From the NCBI GenBank assembly GCA_963721365.1, contig CAVRJE010000023.1, positions 186,001 to 250,000 on the forward strand: a stretch of DNA of 64,000 nucleotides, given 5' to 3'. This DNA comes from CAIQPS01 sp963721365 (GTDB lineage Bacteria > Actinomycetota > Thermoleophilia > RBG-16-64-13). The position numbers and the translations under genes are program-made. Within the stretch, counting starts at the first letter, position 1, and each line of letters starts with the position of its first letter. The notes under the pieces were generated by a model. That model saw nothing but the letters and a program-made list of their open reading frames with translations, made no database searches and was not told where the DNA came from. Shown here piece after piece: positions 18,662 to 28,933 of this stretch.

Positions 18662-19850
18662 TCAGCCTCCGAAGATGCGGCCGATATCGTTGGACGTCGC
18701 CAATACGAACAGCGCCACGAAGATGATGAGGCCGATCATGGAGACCTGCTCGAAGACGCGGAGCGAAACGCTCTCGTCCCCGTATGCGCTCGATGATGCT
18801 GAACAGCACGTGACCGCCGTCAAGCGGCAGTACCGGCAGCATGTTGAGGATGGCCAGGTTGATGCTGATGAGCGCCAGCAGCGACAGGTAGTAGCCGCCC
18901 TGGAACGCCTCGCTCGATATCTGGATTATCCCCACCGGCCCCGCCAGGCCCTGCGACCCCGTCACCGGCGCTTGGCCGGTGAACATCATCTTGATGCCCG
19001 ACGAAGATGAGCTTGACCATGCTCGCCGTCGTCTTCGCCGCGTAGCCGAGGCCCCCACGAAGCCCAGGTCCTTGTGGGTGACGCCGGGCTGCACGCCCAG
19101 GTAGCCGGTGCCGTCCTCCTGCTTCTTGAGCTCGGCAGTCAGTTGCGTCTGCTGCCCGCCCCGCTCGACCACGATCGTGACGGTCTCGCCGGGATGGGTG
19201 CAGGATCTCGGTCCGCACCTCCTGCCAGTCGGAGACGTCTTTGCCTCCGATGCTGACGACGCTGGTCGCCCGGCCAGCAGGCCTGCCGCCGCCGCCGGGG
19301 TCCCGGGCTCGACCTTCTCGAGCGTCGTGCTTACGATGCTCTCGCCCTGGTAGAGCGCGACGATGAAGAGGAGCAGGAACGCCACGATGACGTTCATGGT
19401 GACGCCGGCGATGATGAACAGCGACCTTGTGCCAGAACGGATGCGCGTAGTACCGCCGCTCCAGCGGGGTCGCCGCGATCTCGTCGGCGGTCAGCGCCCG
19501 CGGCCCCGCCAGCCGGTCCTCCGGGTCCTGGGGCCGCCTGCGCTTCTTGTCCGGGCTGGTCCTGCGTCCGCCCGCTACTCCGCTTCTTTCTCCCGGGCCT
19601 CCTCGATGCGGGCCTCGAACTCTTCCTTGTGCATGCCGGTGACTCGGACGTATCCGCCCAGCGGCAGCATGGAGATGCCGTACACCGTCTCCCCGATGCG
19701 CTTGCTCACGAGGTAGCGGCCGAAGCCGATGCTGAACTCCTCCACCCGCATGCCGGTGGCCTTGGCCACGATGAAGTGGCCGAACTCGTGGGCCAGGATC
19801 AGGAACCCCAGGCCCACGATGGCCACTATCACGCCTATGACACTAGTCAT
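18662..19850 (-). CDS. rseP: RseP-like site-2 intramembrane zinc protease (several frame breaks)
   Basis: A membrane metalloprotease of the RseP/RasP family. The N-terminus from ATG 19850 has the catalytic AHEFGHF in the first membrane span and GISMLPLGGYVRVTGM. A PDZ domain follows (KVEPGTPAAAAGLLAG). The C-terminal part reads SINLAILNMLPVLPLDGGH, the LDG motif, then a last membrane helix ending SNDIGRIFGG at the TGA at 18662. At least four frame changes are needed (about 19570, 19420, 19200 and 19000-18780). The operon dxr-rseP-ispG is conserved in many Gram-positive genomes. Family roles are regulated proteolysis of anti-sigma factors or signal-peptide remnants. Confidence 0.88.
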
Positions 19851-19907
19851 TTCATCTCACCTCGTGCCTACTTCGGCACAAACGCGTTCCGCCATGAGCC
19901 TTGCCCG

Positions 19908-21023
19908 TCAATCGACGGCCAGCCACCTCTTCGTACGTTCCGAAGGCGCCCGCCTCGCATTCGCCGCTATCACCGCTTCCACCACCTCTGCTATACCCAG
20001 AAAGCCTAGGCGGCCATCGAGGAAGGCTCGCACGGCCACCTCGTTGGCGGCGTTCAGCGCGCAGGTGCACCTATCCCCTTTGCCGCCGGCCTCCCGGGCC
20101 AGGCGGATGGCCGGGAAGGTCGACTCGTCGGGCGCCGCGAACTCGAGCGAGATGCCCGCCGCCAGGTCCAGTTTCTGCGTGGCCACGTGTACCCGCTCGG
20201 GATAGTGCAGCGCGAAGGCGATGGGCACCCGCATGTCGGGCGAGCCGAGATGCGACAGCAGCGCCCCGTCCACCAGCCGCACCAGCGCGTGCACCAGGGA
20301 CTGCGGATGCACCACCACCTCGATGCGCTCGTACGGCAGCCCGAACAGGTGGTGCGCCTCGATGACCTCCAGGCCCTTGTTCATCAGGGTGGCCGAGTCG
20401 ATGGTGATCTTCTCCCCCATCGACCAGGTGGGATGCGCCAGGGCCTCCTCCCGGGTCACGCCGCGCCAGTTCGCGCGCTTGTCTTGCCCGCGGAACGGGC
20501 CGCCCGAGGCCGTGATCACCAGCGAGTCCACGCCTCCGAGCCCGGCCGCGGCGACCAGTTGGAACAGGGCCGAGTGCTCGGAATCGACCGGCAGGATGGC
20601 CACGCCCCGGCGTGCCGCCAACTCGGTGACCAGGCCGCCCGCGCAGACCAGGCTCTCCTTGTTGGCCAGGGCCAGCGGGCAGCCCGGCCTCGAGAGCGGC
20701 GAGCGTCGATTCGAGGCCGGCGAACCCCACGATGGCGTTCAGCACCAGGTCGGCCTCGACCTCTCTCACGAGCCGAGCCGCTCCGCCCGGCCCCATGCGG
20801 ATCCTCGCCGCCGGATAGAGCGAGGCGGGGACTGGTCGCAGCCGCTCCCTCGTCGGCGATAGCCAGGTCGTCGACCCCCAGGGCGGTGGCCTGCTCCAGC
20901 AGGAGCTTGACGTTCCGGTCGCAGGACAGGCCCACGACGGTCAGGTCCTTGCTGGCCGCGACCACCTCGGAGCGCCTGCACGCCGATGGACCCGGTGGCC
21001 CCCAGGACGATGACGCGCTTCAT
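19908..21023 (-). CDS. dxr: 1-deoxy-D-xylulose 5-phosphate reductoisomerase (frame-broken)
   Basis: DXP reductoisomerase, the first committed MEP-pathway step, about 371 residues. The N-terminus from ATG 21023 (MKRVIVLGATGSIGVQALR) is the NADPH-binding loop. After breaks near 20965, 20850 and 20680 the frame reads VLNAIVGFAGLESTLAALEAG, then VDSLVITASGGPFRG, then the long intact C-terminal part with WSMGEKITIDSATLMNKGLE and the CALNAANEVAV motif. The start codon overlaps the end of cdsA. All three breaks look like single-base changes. Confidence 0.92.
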
Positions 21024-21826
21024 TTGACGCACTGATCACGTCGCCGAGCAGAACGATGGCCATCCAGTAGGTGACGAAGCCGGCGAACAGCACCGCGTCG
21101 AAGCGGTCGAGGATGCCGCCGTGCCCGGGCAGGATCTTGCCCGAGTCCTTGACCCGGAAGTCCCGCTTGACCGCCGACTCGAACAGGTCGCCCCACTGGC
21201 CGACGAACCCGATGGCCAGGCCCAACAGCACGGCTTCGCCCCACCCGCAGCCACGGCGAGTAGATCTTGACGACGACGGCGGCCACGACGGACCCGATGA
21301 TGCCGCCTATGGCCCCTTCGACGGACTTCTTGGGCGAGATGCGCGGCGCCATCTTGTGGCTGCCGATCGCCCGCCCGACGAAATACGCGAAGGTGTCGTT
21401 GACCATGGTGCAGGCCAAAAGAAGGATGGTGAGCGCCATGCCGTGGTTGAGTTCGCGGAGCAGCAGCACGTACGCGAAGCCCATGGCTATCCAGACGACG
21501 CCGAACCCGGTGAGCGCCATGCGGCCCACCAGGTGGGCTCCCAGTTCCCCGCCGAGGGACCAGAAGAAGGTGAGGATCATCAGCACGACGAGCCCGACCA
21601 GCAGCCCCTGAGACCCCAGTAGTAGGCGCCGAGGATCGTGGCGATCCCCGCGACAAATCCCACGAGGAGATTGGGCCGGTAGGGTCGCAGCAGGGTGTAG
21701 TACTCGTGCAGGCCGATGATCGTGAGCACCAAGCCCAGACCGAGAAAGTAGTAGCCGCCGAGGATGATGGCGGCCAGCCCCGATGGGAATGCCGACCGCG
21801 GCGACCAGGAGGCGGTACCTAAGCAT
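21020..21826 (-). CDS. cdsA: Phosphatidate cytidylyltransferase (frame-broken)
   Basis: CDP-diacylglycerol synthase, an integral membrane enzyme of phospholipid synthesis, about 268 residues. It starts at ATG 21826, overlapping the uppS stop. Membrane helices are read in pieces: MLRYRLLVAAVGIPIG, then LAAIILGGYYFLGLGLVL, then a long stretch with CTMVNDTFAYFVGRAIGSHK. The CTP transferase signature follows in two blocks: ISPKKSVEGAIGG, then VKRDFRVKDSGKILPGHGG with ILDRFD. Frame changes occur near 21775, 21610 and 21255, with another likely close to the C-terminus. Confidence 0.92.
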   Translation of the reverse strand: MLRYRLLVAAVGIPIGAGRHHPRRLLLSRSGLGAHDHRPARVLHPAATLPAQSPRGICRGDRHDPRRLLLGSQGLLVGLVVLMILTFFWSLGGELGAHLVGRMALTGFGVVWIAMGFAYVLLLRELNHGMALTILLLACTMVNDTFAYFVGRAIGSHKMAPRISPKKSVEGAIGGIIGSVVAAVVVKIYSPWLRVGRSRAVGPGHRVRRPVGRPVRVGGQAGLPGQGLGQDPARARRHPRPLRRGAVRRLRHLLDGHRSARRRDQCVK

Positions 21827-22605
21827 CGTCGTCCCCATCGCGCCCGCCGAAACGCCGGTCCCGGGCCGCGTAGTCGTCGAGCGCCCGGCGCAGTTCCGCC
21901 TTGCCGAAGTCGGGCCACAGCTTCTCGGAGAAGTACAGCTCCGAGTACGCCGTCTGCCAGAGCAGGAAGTTCGAGAGCCGCTTCTCGCCCGAGGTGCGGA
22001 TGACCAGATCGGGGTCGCGCATCAGCGGCGAGTAGAGGTGGGCGGCTATGTCGGTCTCGGTGAGGCCGGCCGGGTCCACCCCGCCGGCCACCGCGTCCCG
22101 GGCCGCGTCGACGATCTCCCGGCGGCCCCCGTAGTTGAAGGCGATGAAGAGGATCATGCGGGTGTTGGCGGCGGTCAATCCCTCGGCCCACCCCATCCGC
22201 GCCAGGAGCTCCTCGCTCAGCCCGTCCCGCCGCCCGACGAACACCACCCGGCAGTTGTTCTTGTGCAGGGTGGGCACCTCGGAGTCGATCATCTCGATGT
22301 GGAGGCGCATGAGCCCTTCCACCTCTTCGGCGGGGCGGTTCCAGTTCTCGGTGGAGAAGGAGTACAGGGTGAGCTGCCCCATGCCCAAGGTCGCGCGCCT
22401 CCTCGATCACGCGGCGGACCGCCTGCACTCCGGCGCGGTGACCGGCGCTGACCGGCAGGTGGCGGCGGCGCGCCCAGCGGCCGTTGCCGTCCATGATGAT
22501 GGCCACGTGGTACGGCTTGGCCCCCCCCACGCTGTCTGCGTCGTTCTTGGGGACTTCGCCCCGCCTACCGGGCAGGACCCGAGTGAGCCAAGCGGGTGCC
22601 TTCAC
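21819..22605 (-). CDS. uppS: Undecaprenyl diphosphate synthase / cis-prenyltransferase (one frame break)
   Basis: A cis-prenyltransferase of about 262 residues that makes the C55 lipid carrier for peptidoglycan. The catalytic aspartate lies in AIIMDGNGRWARRR. After a break near 22385 the frame continues with LTLYSFSTENWNRPAEEV, the IRTSGEKRLSNFLLWQ motif and the conserved ELYFSEKLWPDF. The GTG at 22605 begins one base after the frr stop. The order frr-uppS-cdsA-dxr is standard. Confidence 0.94.
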
Positions 22606-22606
22606 G

Positions 22607-23164
22607 TCAGATCTCGAGGATCTCTTGTTCCTTGTGATGGACCAGCTCGTTGATCTTCTCGACGTAGCCGTCGGTGAGCTTCTGGACCTCGTCCTCGGCG
22701 CGGTGCTCGTCGTCCTCGGAGATCTCGCCTTCCTTCTTCAGGTCTTTGAGGTCGGCGATGACGTCGCGGCGCACGTTGCGCACCGCTATGCGCGCCTCTT
22801 CGGCCATGTTCTTGACGAGCTTGACCAGTTCCTTGCGCCGTTCGGCCGTCAGCGCAGGGATGTTGAGGCGGATGACCGTACCGTCGGTGTTGGGCGTCAG
22901 CGCCAGGTCGGATTCCTGGATGGCCCGCACCACCGCGTTGACGGCGCTCTTGTCGTAGACGGTGATGGAGATGGTACGAGGATCGGGCGTAGCGAGGTTG
23001 GCGAGCTGCTTGAGAGGAGTCCTCGCTCCGTAGTAGTCGACGTGAAGCCGGTCGAGCAGGCCCGTGGAGGCCCGGCCGGTCCGGACGGTGTTGAACTCGT
23101 TGCGCAGCGCCTCGACCGCGCTGTCCATGCGCCTCTTGCCGTCGGCAATGAGCTCCTTGATCAT
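22607..23164 (-). CDS. frr: Ribosome recycling factor
   Basis: A 185-residue RRF, which with EF-G splits post-termination ribosomes. The full sequence is typical: MDSAVEALRNEFNTVRTGRAS at the start, YYGARTPLKQLANLATPDPRT in the middle, and VRNVRRDVIADLKDLKKE with the C-terminal helix. The ATG at 23164 follows the pyrH stop directly. The frame is intact. Confidence 0.97.
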   Translation of the reverse strand: MIKELIADGKRRMDSAVEALRNEFNTVRTGRASTGLLDRLHVDYYGARTPLKQLANLATPDPRTISITVYDKSAVNAVVRAIQESDLALTPNTDGTVIRLNIPALTAERRKELVKLVKNMAEEARIAVRNVRRDVIADLKDLKKEGEISEDDEHRAEDEVQKLTDGYVEKINELVHHKEQEILEI

Positions 23165-23165
23165 G

Positions 23166-23906
23166 CTAGCCCCTTCCGTTCGGTTCGCTTGTGACTATCG
23201 TGCCCACCCGCTCGCCGCGAAGCACGCGCCGGATGTTCTCCGGCACGCTCATGTTGAAGACCACGATGGGCAGCCCGTTGTCCATGCAAAGCGCGAAGGC
23301 CGTCGAGTCCATGACGCGGAGGCCGCGCTCCAGCGCCTCCCGGTGCGTGATCTGCTCGATCATGGTGGCCGTCGGATCGGTCTCGGGATCGCCGCTGTAG
23401 ACCCCGTCGTACTTCTTCTTGCCCATGAGAAGACATTCGGCCCCGATCTCGAGCGCGCGAAGCGCGGCGGCGGTGTCGGTGCTGAAGAACGGGTTGCCGG
23501 TGCCCGCAGCGAAGATCACCACCCGCCCCTTCTCCAGGTGGCGGATGGCCCGGCCCCGGATGTACGGCTCGCAGACCTCCTGCATGGCGATGGCCGAGAG
23601 CACCCGGGACTGGGTGGAGAACTTGCGCAAGGCGTCCTGCAGGGCCATGGAGTTCATGACCGTGGCCAGCATACCCATGTAGTCGGCGGTGGCCCGGTCG
23701 ATGCCCTGGGAAGCGCCGGACACGCCCCGAAAGATGTTGCCGGCGCCCACGACTATCGCCACCTCGGTGCCACCGGCGACCACATGGCCTATTTCCTGGG
23801 CGACAGCGCGGAGGCGCACCGGATCGATGCCGTATTGCAGGTCACCCATGAGGGCTTCGCCGCTGAGCTTGAGCAGAACCCTCTTGCACACCGGTTGCTG
23901 GGTCAT
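23166..23906 (-). CDS. pyrH: UMP kinase
   Basis: A 246-residue bacterial UMP kinase (amino-acid kinase fold), which makes UDP for RNA, DNA and wall precursors. Family motifs are RVLLKLSGEALMG, the VVGAGNIFRG loop, DRATADYMGMLATVMNSMAL, the GTGNPFFSTDTAAALRA nucleotide-binding block, and KKKYDGVYSGDP. The start is ATG at 23906. A gap of 72 bases separates it from tsf, and frr follows immediately. Confidence 0.97.
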   Translation of the reverse strand: MTQQPVCKRVLLKLSGEALMGDLQYGIDPVRLRAVAQEIGHVVAGGTEVAIVVGAGNIFRGVSGASQGIDRATADYMGMLATVMNSMALQDALRKFSTQSRVLSAIAMQEVCEPYIRGRAIRHLEKGRVVIFAAGTGNPFFSTDTAAALRALEIGAECLLMGKKKYDGVYSGDPETDPTATMIEQITHREALERGLRVMDSTAFALCMDNGLPIVVFNMSVPENIRRVLRGERVGTIVTSEPNGRG

Positions 23907-23978
23907 ATCTCCTCGCTTCGGCTCACCTTCGCGGCGCCGGTAGCGCCCCGAGGTCCTCTGTACTGCAGCGGGTGTTCT

Positions 23979-24581
23979 TTAGGCCACCCCGTCGCCCACG
24001 CGGAAGCGTGCGAACCGCCGGATCTCGATGTTCTCGCCTATCTTAGCGACGATCTCGCGCCGCAGTTCCTCGATAGTCTTGTCGGGGTCCTTGACGAACG
24101 GCTGCTCGAGCAGGACGACATCGGCGTACCACTTGCCCAGCTTGCCCTCGGCGATCTTGGCGATCACGGCTTCCGGCTTGCCGGAGGCTTTCGCCTGCGC
24201 GGCGTAGATCTCCATCTCGGCGGCCTTCGTGTCCTCGGGGATGTCCTCGCGGGAGACCCACAGCGGGCTGGCAGCGGCTATGTGCATGGCCACGTCGTGG
24301 ACGAAGGCCTTGAAGTCGTCGTTGCGCGCGACGAAGTCGGTCTCGCAGTTGACCTCGATCAACACGCCGACCTTGGCGCCGGGATGGATGTAGTAGTCGA
24401 TCATGCCCTCGTTGACCGCCCGCGACGACTTCTTGTCGGCGGTCGCCATGCCCTTCTTGCGCAGGATCTTGAGGGCCTCGTCCATGTCACCCTCAGCCTC
24501 GGTAAGGGCCATCTTGCAGTCCATGATGCCCGCGCCGCACGCGTCGCGGAGCTTCTTCACCAGTCCAGCGTCAACACTCAT
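23979..24581 (-). CDS. tsf: Elongation factor Ts (short form)
   Basis: A 200-residue EF-Ts, the nucleotide exchange factor of EF-Tu. The N-terminal UBA-like domain LVKKLRDACGAGIMDCKMAL and the TDFVARNDDF motif are clear. It is shorter than the roughly 280-residue enterobacterial form because one half of the dimerisation core is missing, as in Thermus and several actinobacterial lineages. ATG 24581 with GGAGG about 9 bases upstream is preferred over an in-frame codon five residues earlier. Confidence 0.95.
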   Translation of the reverse strand: MSVDAGLVKKLRDACGAGIMDCKMALTEAEGDMDEALKILRKKGMATADKKSSRAVNEGMIDYYIHPGAKVGVLIEVNCETDFVARNDDFKAFVHDVAMHIAAASPLWVSREDIPEDTKAAEMEIYAAQAKASGKPEAVIAKIAEGKLGKWYADVVLLEQPFVKDPDKTIEELRREIVAKIGENIEIRRFARFRVGDGVA

Positions 24582-24683
24582 ATCGCTTGCCTCCATCGAG
24601 ACGGTAATGTTCGTTCAAATCCCCGGACGCAGCGCGATCTCAGGGTCGAGGTCCGGAGGGCGATCGGCCCCCGGCTCCTTCGG

Positions 24684-25736
24684 TCAGGCCTCTTCGCGGG
24701 TCTCGCCGAGCACTTCGTCGGCCGGCTTCTCCGCCGCGGCCGGAGAGTCCGCAGGCGCCGCAGGCGCCGAGAAGCGGCCGCGGGCCGCGGAGCGCTCGGG
24801 CGCCTCGCCGGTGCCGGGCGGCTGCTCGCATCGTCACGCCCGGCTGGGCGCGCCGGTCCGCTCGAGCGGCCGGCTCCAGGCCGGCCCGGGCCTCCGGGAC
24901 GACGGTCGCCGGACTGCGGCCGCTGCCCCCGGGAGTCACGAGAACGGGAACCGCCGTCGCCCCCGCCCTCGCGACCTTCTTCAGACGCCCGCGCGGCCTG
25001 AGCCTGGGCTGCCTCCCTGGCTGCTTCCGCAGCGAGGAAGTCGGATATCTGGAACTTCTGCCGGCCTTCTTCGACGGCGCGGACGAGGGTCTTCACGATC
25101 AGGCTGCAGGAGCGGATTGCGTCGTCGTTGCCCGGTATCAAGTAGTCGACCTCGTCGGGGTCGCAGTTGGTGTCGACCAGCCCGATCAGAGGCAGGCCGA
25201 GCTTGGTCACTTCTTTGGTGGCGATGGCTTCCCTCTTCGGGTCGGCGACGAAGACCGCGTCGGGCAGCCGGGTCATGGTGCTGACGCCGCCCAGGTTGAT
25301 CTCGAGCTTCTCGAGTTCGCGCTCCATGCCCATCCGCTCTTTGGTGGGCAGGAGGCCGAGCTGGCCTTCTTCCTTCAGTTTGCGCAACTCGTGCATGCGT
25401 TGGATGCGTTTCTCGATGGTGCTGAAGTTGGTCAACAAGGCCGCCGAGCCAGCGGTGGGACACGTAGGGCATGCCCACGCGGGAGGCCTCGTCGCGAATG
25501 ATGTCCTGGCACTGCTTCTTGGTGCCCACGAACAGCACCGTGCCGCCCCGGGCCGCGATATTGCGGACGAAGTCGTACGAGCGGTCCAGAAGGACGGTGG
25601 TCTGCTGAAGATCGATGATGTGGATGCCGCCCCGTTCGGTGAAGATGTAGGGCTTCATCTTGGGGTTCCACCGGCGAGTCTGGTGGCCGAAGTGCACTCC
25701 TGATTCCAGGAGTTGCTTCATTGATGCTGCGGGCAT
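24684..25736 (-). CDS. rpsB: 30S ribosomal protein S2 with long disordered C-terminal tail (frame-broken)
   Basis: S2 of the small subunit. The N-terminus from ATG 25736 (MKQLLESGVHFGHQTRRWNP) is typical. After a break near 25440 the core continues from LTNFSTIEKRIQRMHEL to the end of the fold at about residue 235. Beyond it lies an extra tail of some 100 residues rich in Gly, Arg, Ser, Pro and Ala. A second break near 24830 would put the end at EKPADEVLGETREEA with a TGA at 24684. GAGG stands 5 bases before the start. A promoter-like element and a terminator lie upstream. Confidence 0.93.
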
Positions 25737-25847
25737 GCTTACCTCACTCTTGGTTTTGTTACGTATCTCCCGAGGCTCGCTCCGGAACCGGTATCCCGGC
25801 ACCACCGGCGCGCTTCGTCCTCAGGATCGCTGGTATTGAGCGGCAGG

Positions 25848-25853
25848 AGTTTA
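25848..25853 (-). promoter_or_regulatory. Possible -10 element of the rpsB-tsf promoter
   Basis: On the minus strand TAAACT (25853-25848) lies about 15 bases after the T-tract of the whiG terminator and about 105 bases before the rpsB start, where an rpsB promoter is expected. The same -10 hexamer is used before ffh. No good -35 hexamer is visible at 16-18 bases, so the call is tentative. Confidence 0.4.
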
Positions 25854-25868
25854 CCATAAGAAAGTCTG

Positions 25869-25901
25869 AAAAAGCCGCCCGGCTGAAGCCCGCGGCGGCT
25901 T
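25869..25901 (-). terminator. Intrinsic terminator after whiG
   Basis: On the minus strand AAGCCGCC pairs with GGCGGCTT across a 14-base loop that can itself form a short stem, followed by TTTTTC. It begins 38 bases after the whiG stop and separates the yraN-comM-dprA-xerC-whiG run from the rpsB operon. Confidence 0.8.
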
Positions 25902-25938
25902 GTGGCTCGGCGCCGGATAGCGGCTGGCCGGCCGGGCC

Positions 25939-26739
25939 TCACTGCACGAGAGCGTCGAGATCCAGGTCTTCCTTGATCCGCCCCCGCAGCCGGAGGATGG
26001 CCTTGGTGTGGAGCTGAGATATCCGCGATTCGGTGACTCCCAGCACCTCGCCGATCTCCTTCAAAGTCAGGCCCTCGTAGTAGTAGAGCCCTATGACGAT
26101 CCGCTCCCGTTCGGGCAGGCGCTGGATAGCGGCCGCGAGTATCTCCTTGACCGCCTGCTTCCGGTAGGCCCGGGACGGGTCGGGCGCGTCCGTGTCCTCG
26201 ATCGTGTCGATCAGGTTGATCTTGTCCTGCCCCTGACCGGGCGCGTCCCAGAACTCGTCCAGCGCCACCACCGAGGCGCAGCTGATCTGGTTGAGGATCT
26301 CATGGAACTCGTCGACCTCCACGCACAGGTCGGCGGCGATCTCCTCGTCGGTGGGGGCGCGGGTCAACTGGTTCTCCAGCCTGGTGATGCTCGCCTCCAC
26401 CTTGCGGGCCCAACTCCGCACCGACCGCGGCACCCAGTCGAGTGCGCGCAACTCGTCGATGATGGAGCCCTTTATCCGCGAGATGGCGTACGTCTCGAAC
26501 TTGATGTTCCGGGACAGGTCGAACCGCTCCAGCGCACCGATCAGGCCCAGCAGGCCATAGGAGACGAGGTCGGCCTCCTCGATGTGCGCCGGCAACCCGC
26601 TGCTCATGCGGCCGGCTACGTACTTGACCAGAGGCGAGTAGGCCAGGATCAGCTGATCGCGCGCCCGCTGATCGCGCTCCTCCTTGTAGAGGCGCCAGTA
26701 CTCAGCGATGTCGTGCTGCTTTGTCGGGTCGACGATCAT
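25939..26739 (-). CDS. whiG: RNA polymerase sigma factor of the WhiG/FliA/SigD family
   Basis: A 266-residue sigma factor lacking region 1.1. Region 2 shows LVKYVAGRMSSGLP, then LVSYGLLGLIGALERFD and FETYAISRIKGSIIDELR. Region 3 has the sequence VPRSVRSWARKVEA seen in FliA and WhiG. Region 4 ends with LKEIGEVLGVTESRISQLH. In Streptomyces WhiG controls sporulation; in motile bacteria the relatives control flagella. No flagellar gene is in the window, and the position beside rpsB with xerC and dprA upstream matches the actinobacterial whiG locus. Starts at ATG 26739, 12 bases after xerC. Confidence 0.9.
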   Translation of the reverse strand: MIVDPTKQHDIAEYWRLYKEERDQRARDQLILAYSPLVKYVAGRMSSGLPAHIEEADLVSYGLLGLIGALERFDLSRNIKFETYAISRIKGSIIDELRALDWVPRSVRSWARKVEASITRLENQLTRAPTDEEIAADLCVEVDEFHEILNQISCASVVALDEFWDAPGQGQDKINLIDTIEDTDAPDPSRAYRKQAVKEILAAAIQRLPERERIVIGLYYYEGLTLKEIGEVLGVTESRISQLHTKAILRLRGRIKEDLDLDALVQ

Positions 26740-26751
26740 CAGTGCCGCTCT

Positions 26752-27751
26752 CTACGCCCGGGGATGCGCTTTGCGATACGCTCGCCGGAGGTGGGCCGCC
26801 GAGACATGGGTGTACACCTGTGTCGTGCGGAGCGAGGAGTGGCCCAGCATCTCCTGGATGACCCGCAGGTCTGCCCCGCCCTCGAGCAGATGAGTGGCGA
26901 ACGAATGGCGCAGGGTGTGAGGAGACGTCCCCCGTGGAGCGCCCGCCCGGGCGAGATACCGGGCAAGCCGCCGCTGCACGTCGGACGACGAGAGCGGGCG
27001 TCCCGTGCGGCTGAGGAAGACGTGATCGTCCTGGGCGGCTTCCTTGAGCAGCCGGGAGCGCCCCTCGCGTAGATAGCGTTCCAATGCGTCCAGCGCGACC
27101 TCCCCCACCGGTATCACCCGCACCTTCCGCCCCTTGCCCTTGACGCGAACTTCACGCGACCCCAGATTGATGTCCCGCAACTGCAGGTCCAGCACTTCCT
27201 GACAGCGCAATCCGCTTGAGTATATCAACTCGAACAGCGCTCTATCCCGCACTTCTAGGGGCTTGTCGCCGCCCATGGCCTCGAGCAGATCGGCCGTCTG
27301 GACTGGGGTCAGCACCTGGGGAAGACGCCGCGGCACCCGGGGCGACCCTACTCCCGCCCCCGGGCTGGCCTCGATGAGGCCGTTGTCCTCGCAGAACCCC
27401 AAGGAAGCTCCTGATGACCGACAGCTTGCGGGCGATGGTGCTGCGCGCGTACGGCCTCTGCGTCTCCTCTTTGGGTCGGAGGCGTACGGCAGCGGGAGGG
27501 AAGACGGCGCCGTTGCGCCCCGGGTCGGCGAGAGCCGCCGCGAAGTCGCTCACGTCGGTGCGGGTGATGGCGCTCGGGCGCTCCACGCCCCGCTCGCCGA
27601 GAAAGGAGGCGAATTGCTGGAGGTCGGTCGCCGAGGCCTTGATGGTACGCATGCTGTAGTCGGCGGCGATCAGACCGCGCAGAAAGGCGGCGATGGCCCC
27701 TTCCACCTCCGCCGGCGCTTTCGATCGCGCTGACACGTCCGCTTCCTGCAT
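26752..27751 (-). CDS. xerC: Tyrosine recombinase XerC/XerD-like (one frame break)
   Basis: A site-specific tyrosine recombinase of about 330 residues, likely for resolving chromosome dimers. The N-terminal SAM-like domain is read from ATG 27751 with a GGAGG site. After a break near 27400 the catalytic domain shows the first Arg in SSGLRCQEVLDLQL, the HTLRHSFATHLLEGG box, LGHSSLRTTQVY with the second His, and the tyrosine in VYTHVSAAHLRRAY. Its place between dprA and whiG suggests a housekeeping XerC rather than a phage integrase. No att site or prophage gene is near. Confidence 0.9.
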
Positions 27752-27773
27752 CGACCTCCGCCGCGCCTCTCAC

Positions 27774-28933
27774 TCAGGGCGCTCTGATGTAGAGTCCCGG
27801 TCCGGCCCTTGTGGCCAGTCCGGCCAATTCCAGCTCCGCCAGAGCGACGGTCAGGCGCCTGGCGGTCATCCCCGTCCGGGGCACCAGAGCGTCGATAGAG
27901 CGAGGCTGCTCCTCCATGGCTTCGAGGATCGCCTCCCTCCCGGCCGCGACCAGTTCGCGGAAAGGATCCTGCCCGCTCCCCGGCCGGGTAGCCGGGCTTC
28001 GCGTTCCGGAGGTCGACGCTCTCCCCTCTCGATTCTGGTTTGAAGAAGGAACTCCTCTACAGTCGCGTCCGGGTCCAGGGCCGGGATCGCGCCGTCTCGC
28101 ATCAGCAGATTACAGCCCCGGTGGCTCTCGACGTAGATAGAACCCGGCACGGCGAAGACCGGCCGGCCCAGAGTAGCGCCCTGATCGGCGGTCTGCATGG
28201 CGCCGCTGGTGGGTGAACCCTCGACGACGACCACCGCGTCGCCGAGCGCGGCCAGCAGCCGGTTGCGGTTGGGGAAGGTCCACGGCGCCGGGGGAGCGCC
28301 GGGAGGCAGCTCGCTCATCACCACCCCTTTTTCGACTATGAGCTGGTACAAGGCCCCGATGGCGCCGTGGATAGACGATGTCCGCCCCGCACCCGAGCAC
28401 GGCGACGGTCAGACCGCGCACGTCCAGGGCCGCCTCGTGAGACCGCCCGTCAACGCCGAGCGCCATGCCGCTGACCACGGCGATGCCCCGCGCGGCGAAC
28501 GCCGCGGCAATCTCGCGCGCGGCCCGCGTGCCGTAGGCGGTGGCTCGCCGAGTGCCGACGATGGTGACCCGCGGAAGTCTAAGCAGCGCTTCAAGCTTCT
28601 CCTCGTCCCCCTTGACGAACAGCCCGACGGGGGGATGGGACAGGTTCGTCAATTCTTGCGGGTAGGCGGGGGTTCCGAAGGCCGCAAACCGCAGCCCGGC
28701 CGCCTTCAAGCTGCCCTCCGCCTCCCGCCACACCTGCCCACCGCCTCGATCTCACAAACCGCTGCACGGCCGCTTCCGCCACGTCCTCTGCCAACAGTCG
28801 CGATTGCGGCGCGCTCCAGATCTCCTCCGGGCTCATACGTCTTGAGAAGCCTCAGCAGCGAATTGCCGCCGGAGTGGCAGACATAGGCCAGACCGAGCGC
28901 AGCCCGGTATCTCTCGTCGCTCGCCGCCGACAT
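27774..28933 (-). CDS. dprA: DNA processing protein DprA/Smf (frame-broken)
   Basis: DprA loads RecA on incoming single-stranded DNA during transformation. The pieces lie in order: an N-terminal SAM-like part (RYRAALGLAYVCHSGGNSLLRLL), the Rossmann core (LPRVTIVGTRRATAYG, then GIAVVSGMALGVDGRSHEAAL), GVVMSELPPGAPPAPWTFPNRNR split across frames, then VVVEGSPTSGAMQTAD. The C-terminal winged helix ends GLATRAGPGLYIRAP at the TGA at 27774. At least four one-base frame changes are needed. The ATG at 28933 overlaps the comM stop (TGATG). Confidence 0.9.

Noticed and set aside
26752..27751. xerC as a phage or island integrase
   Set aside because: It sits in the conserved dprA-xerC-whiG order with no att repeats, tRNA or phage genes nearby.
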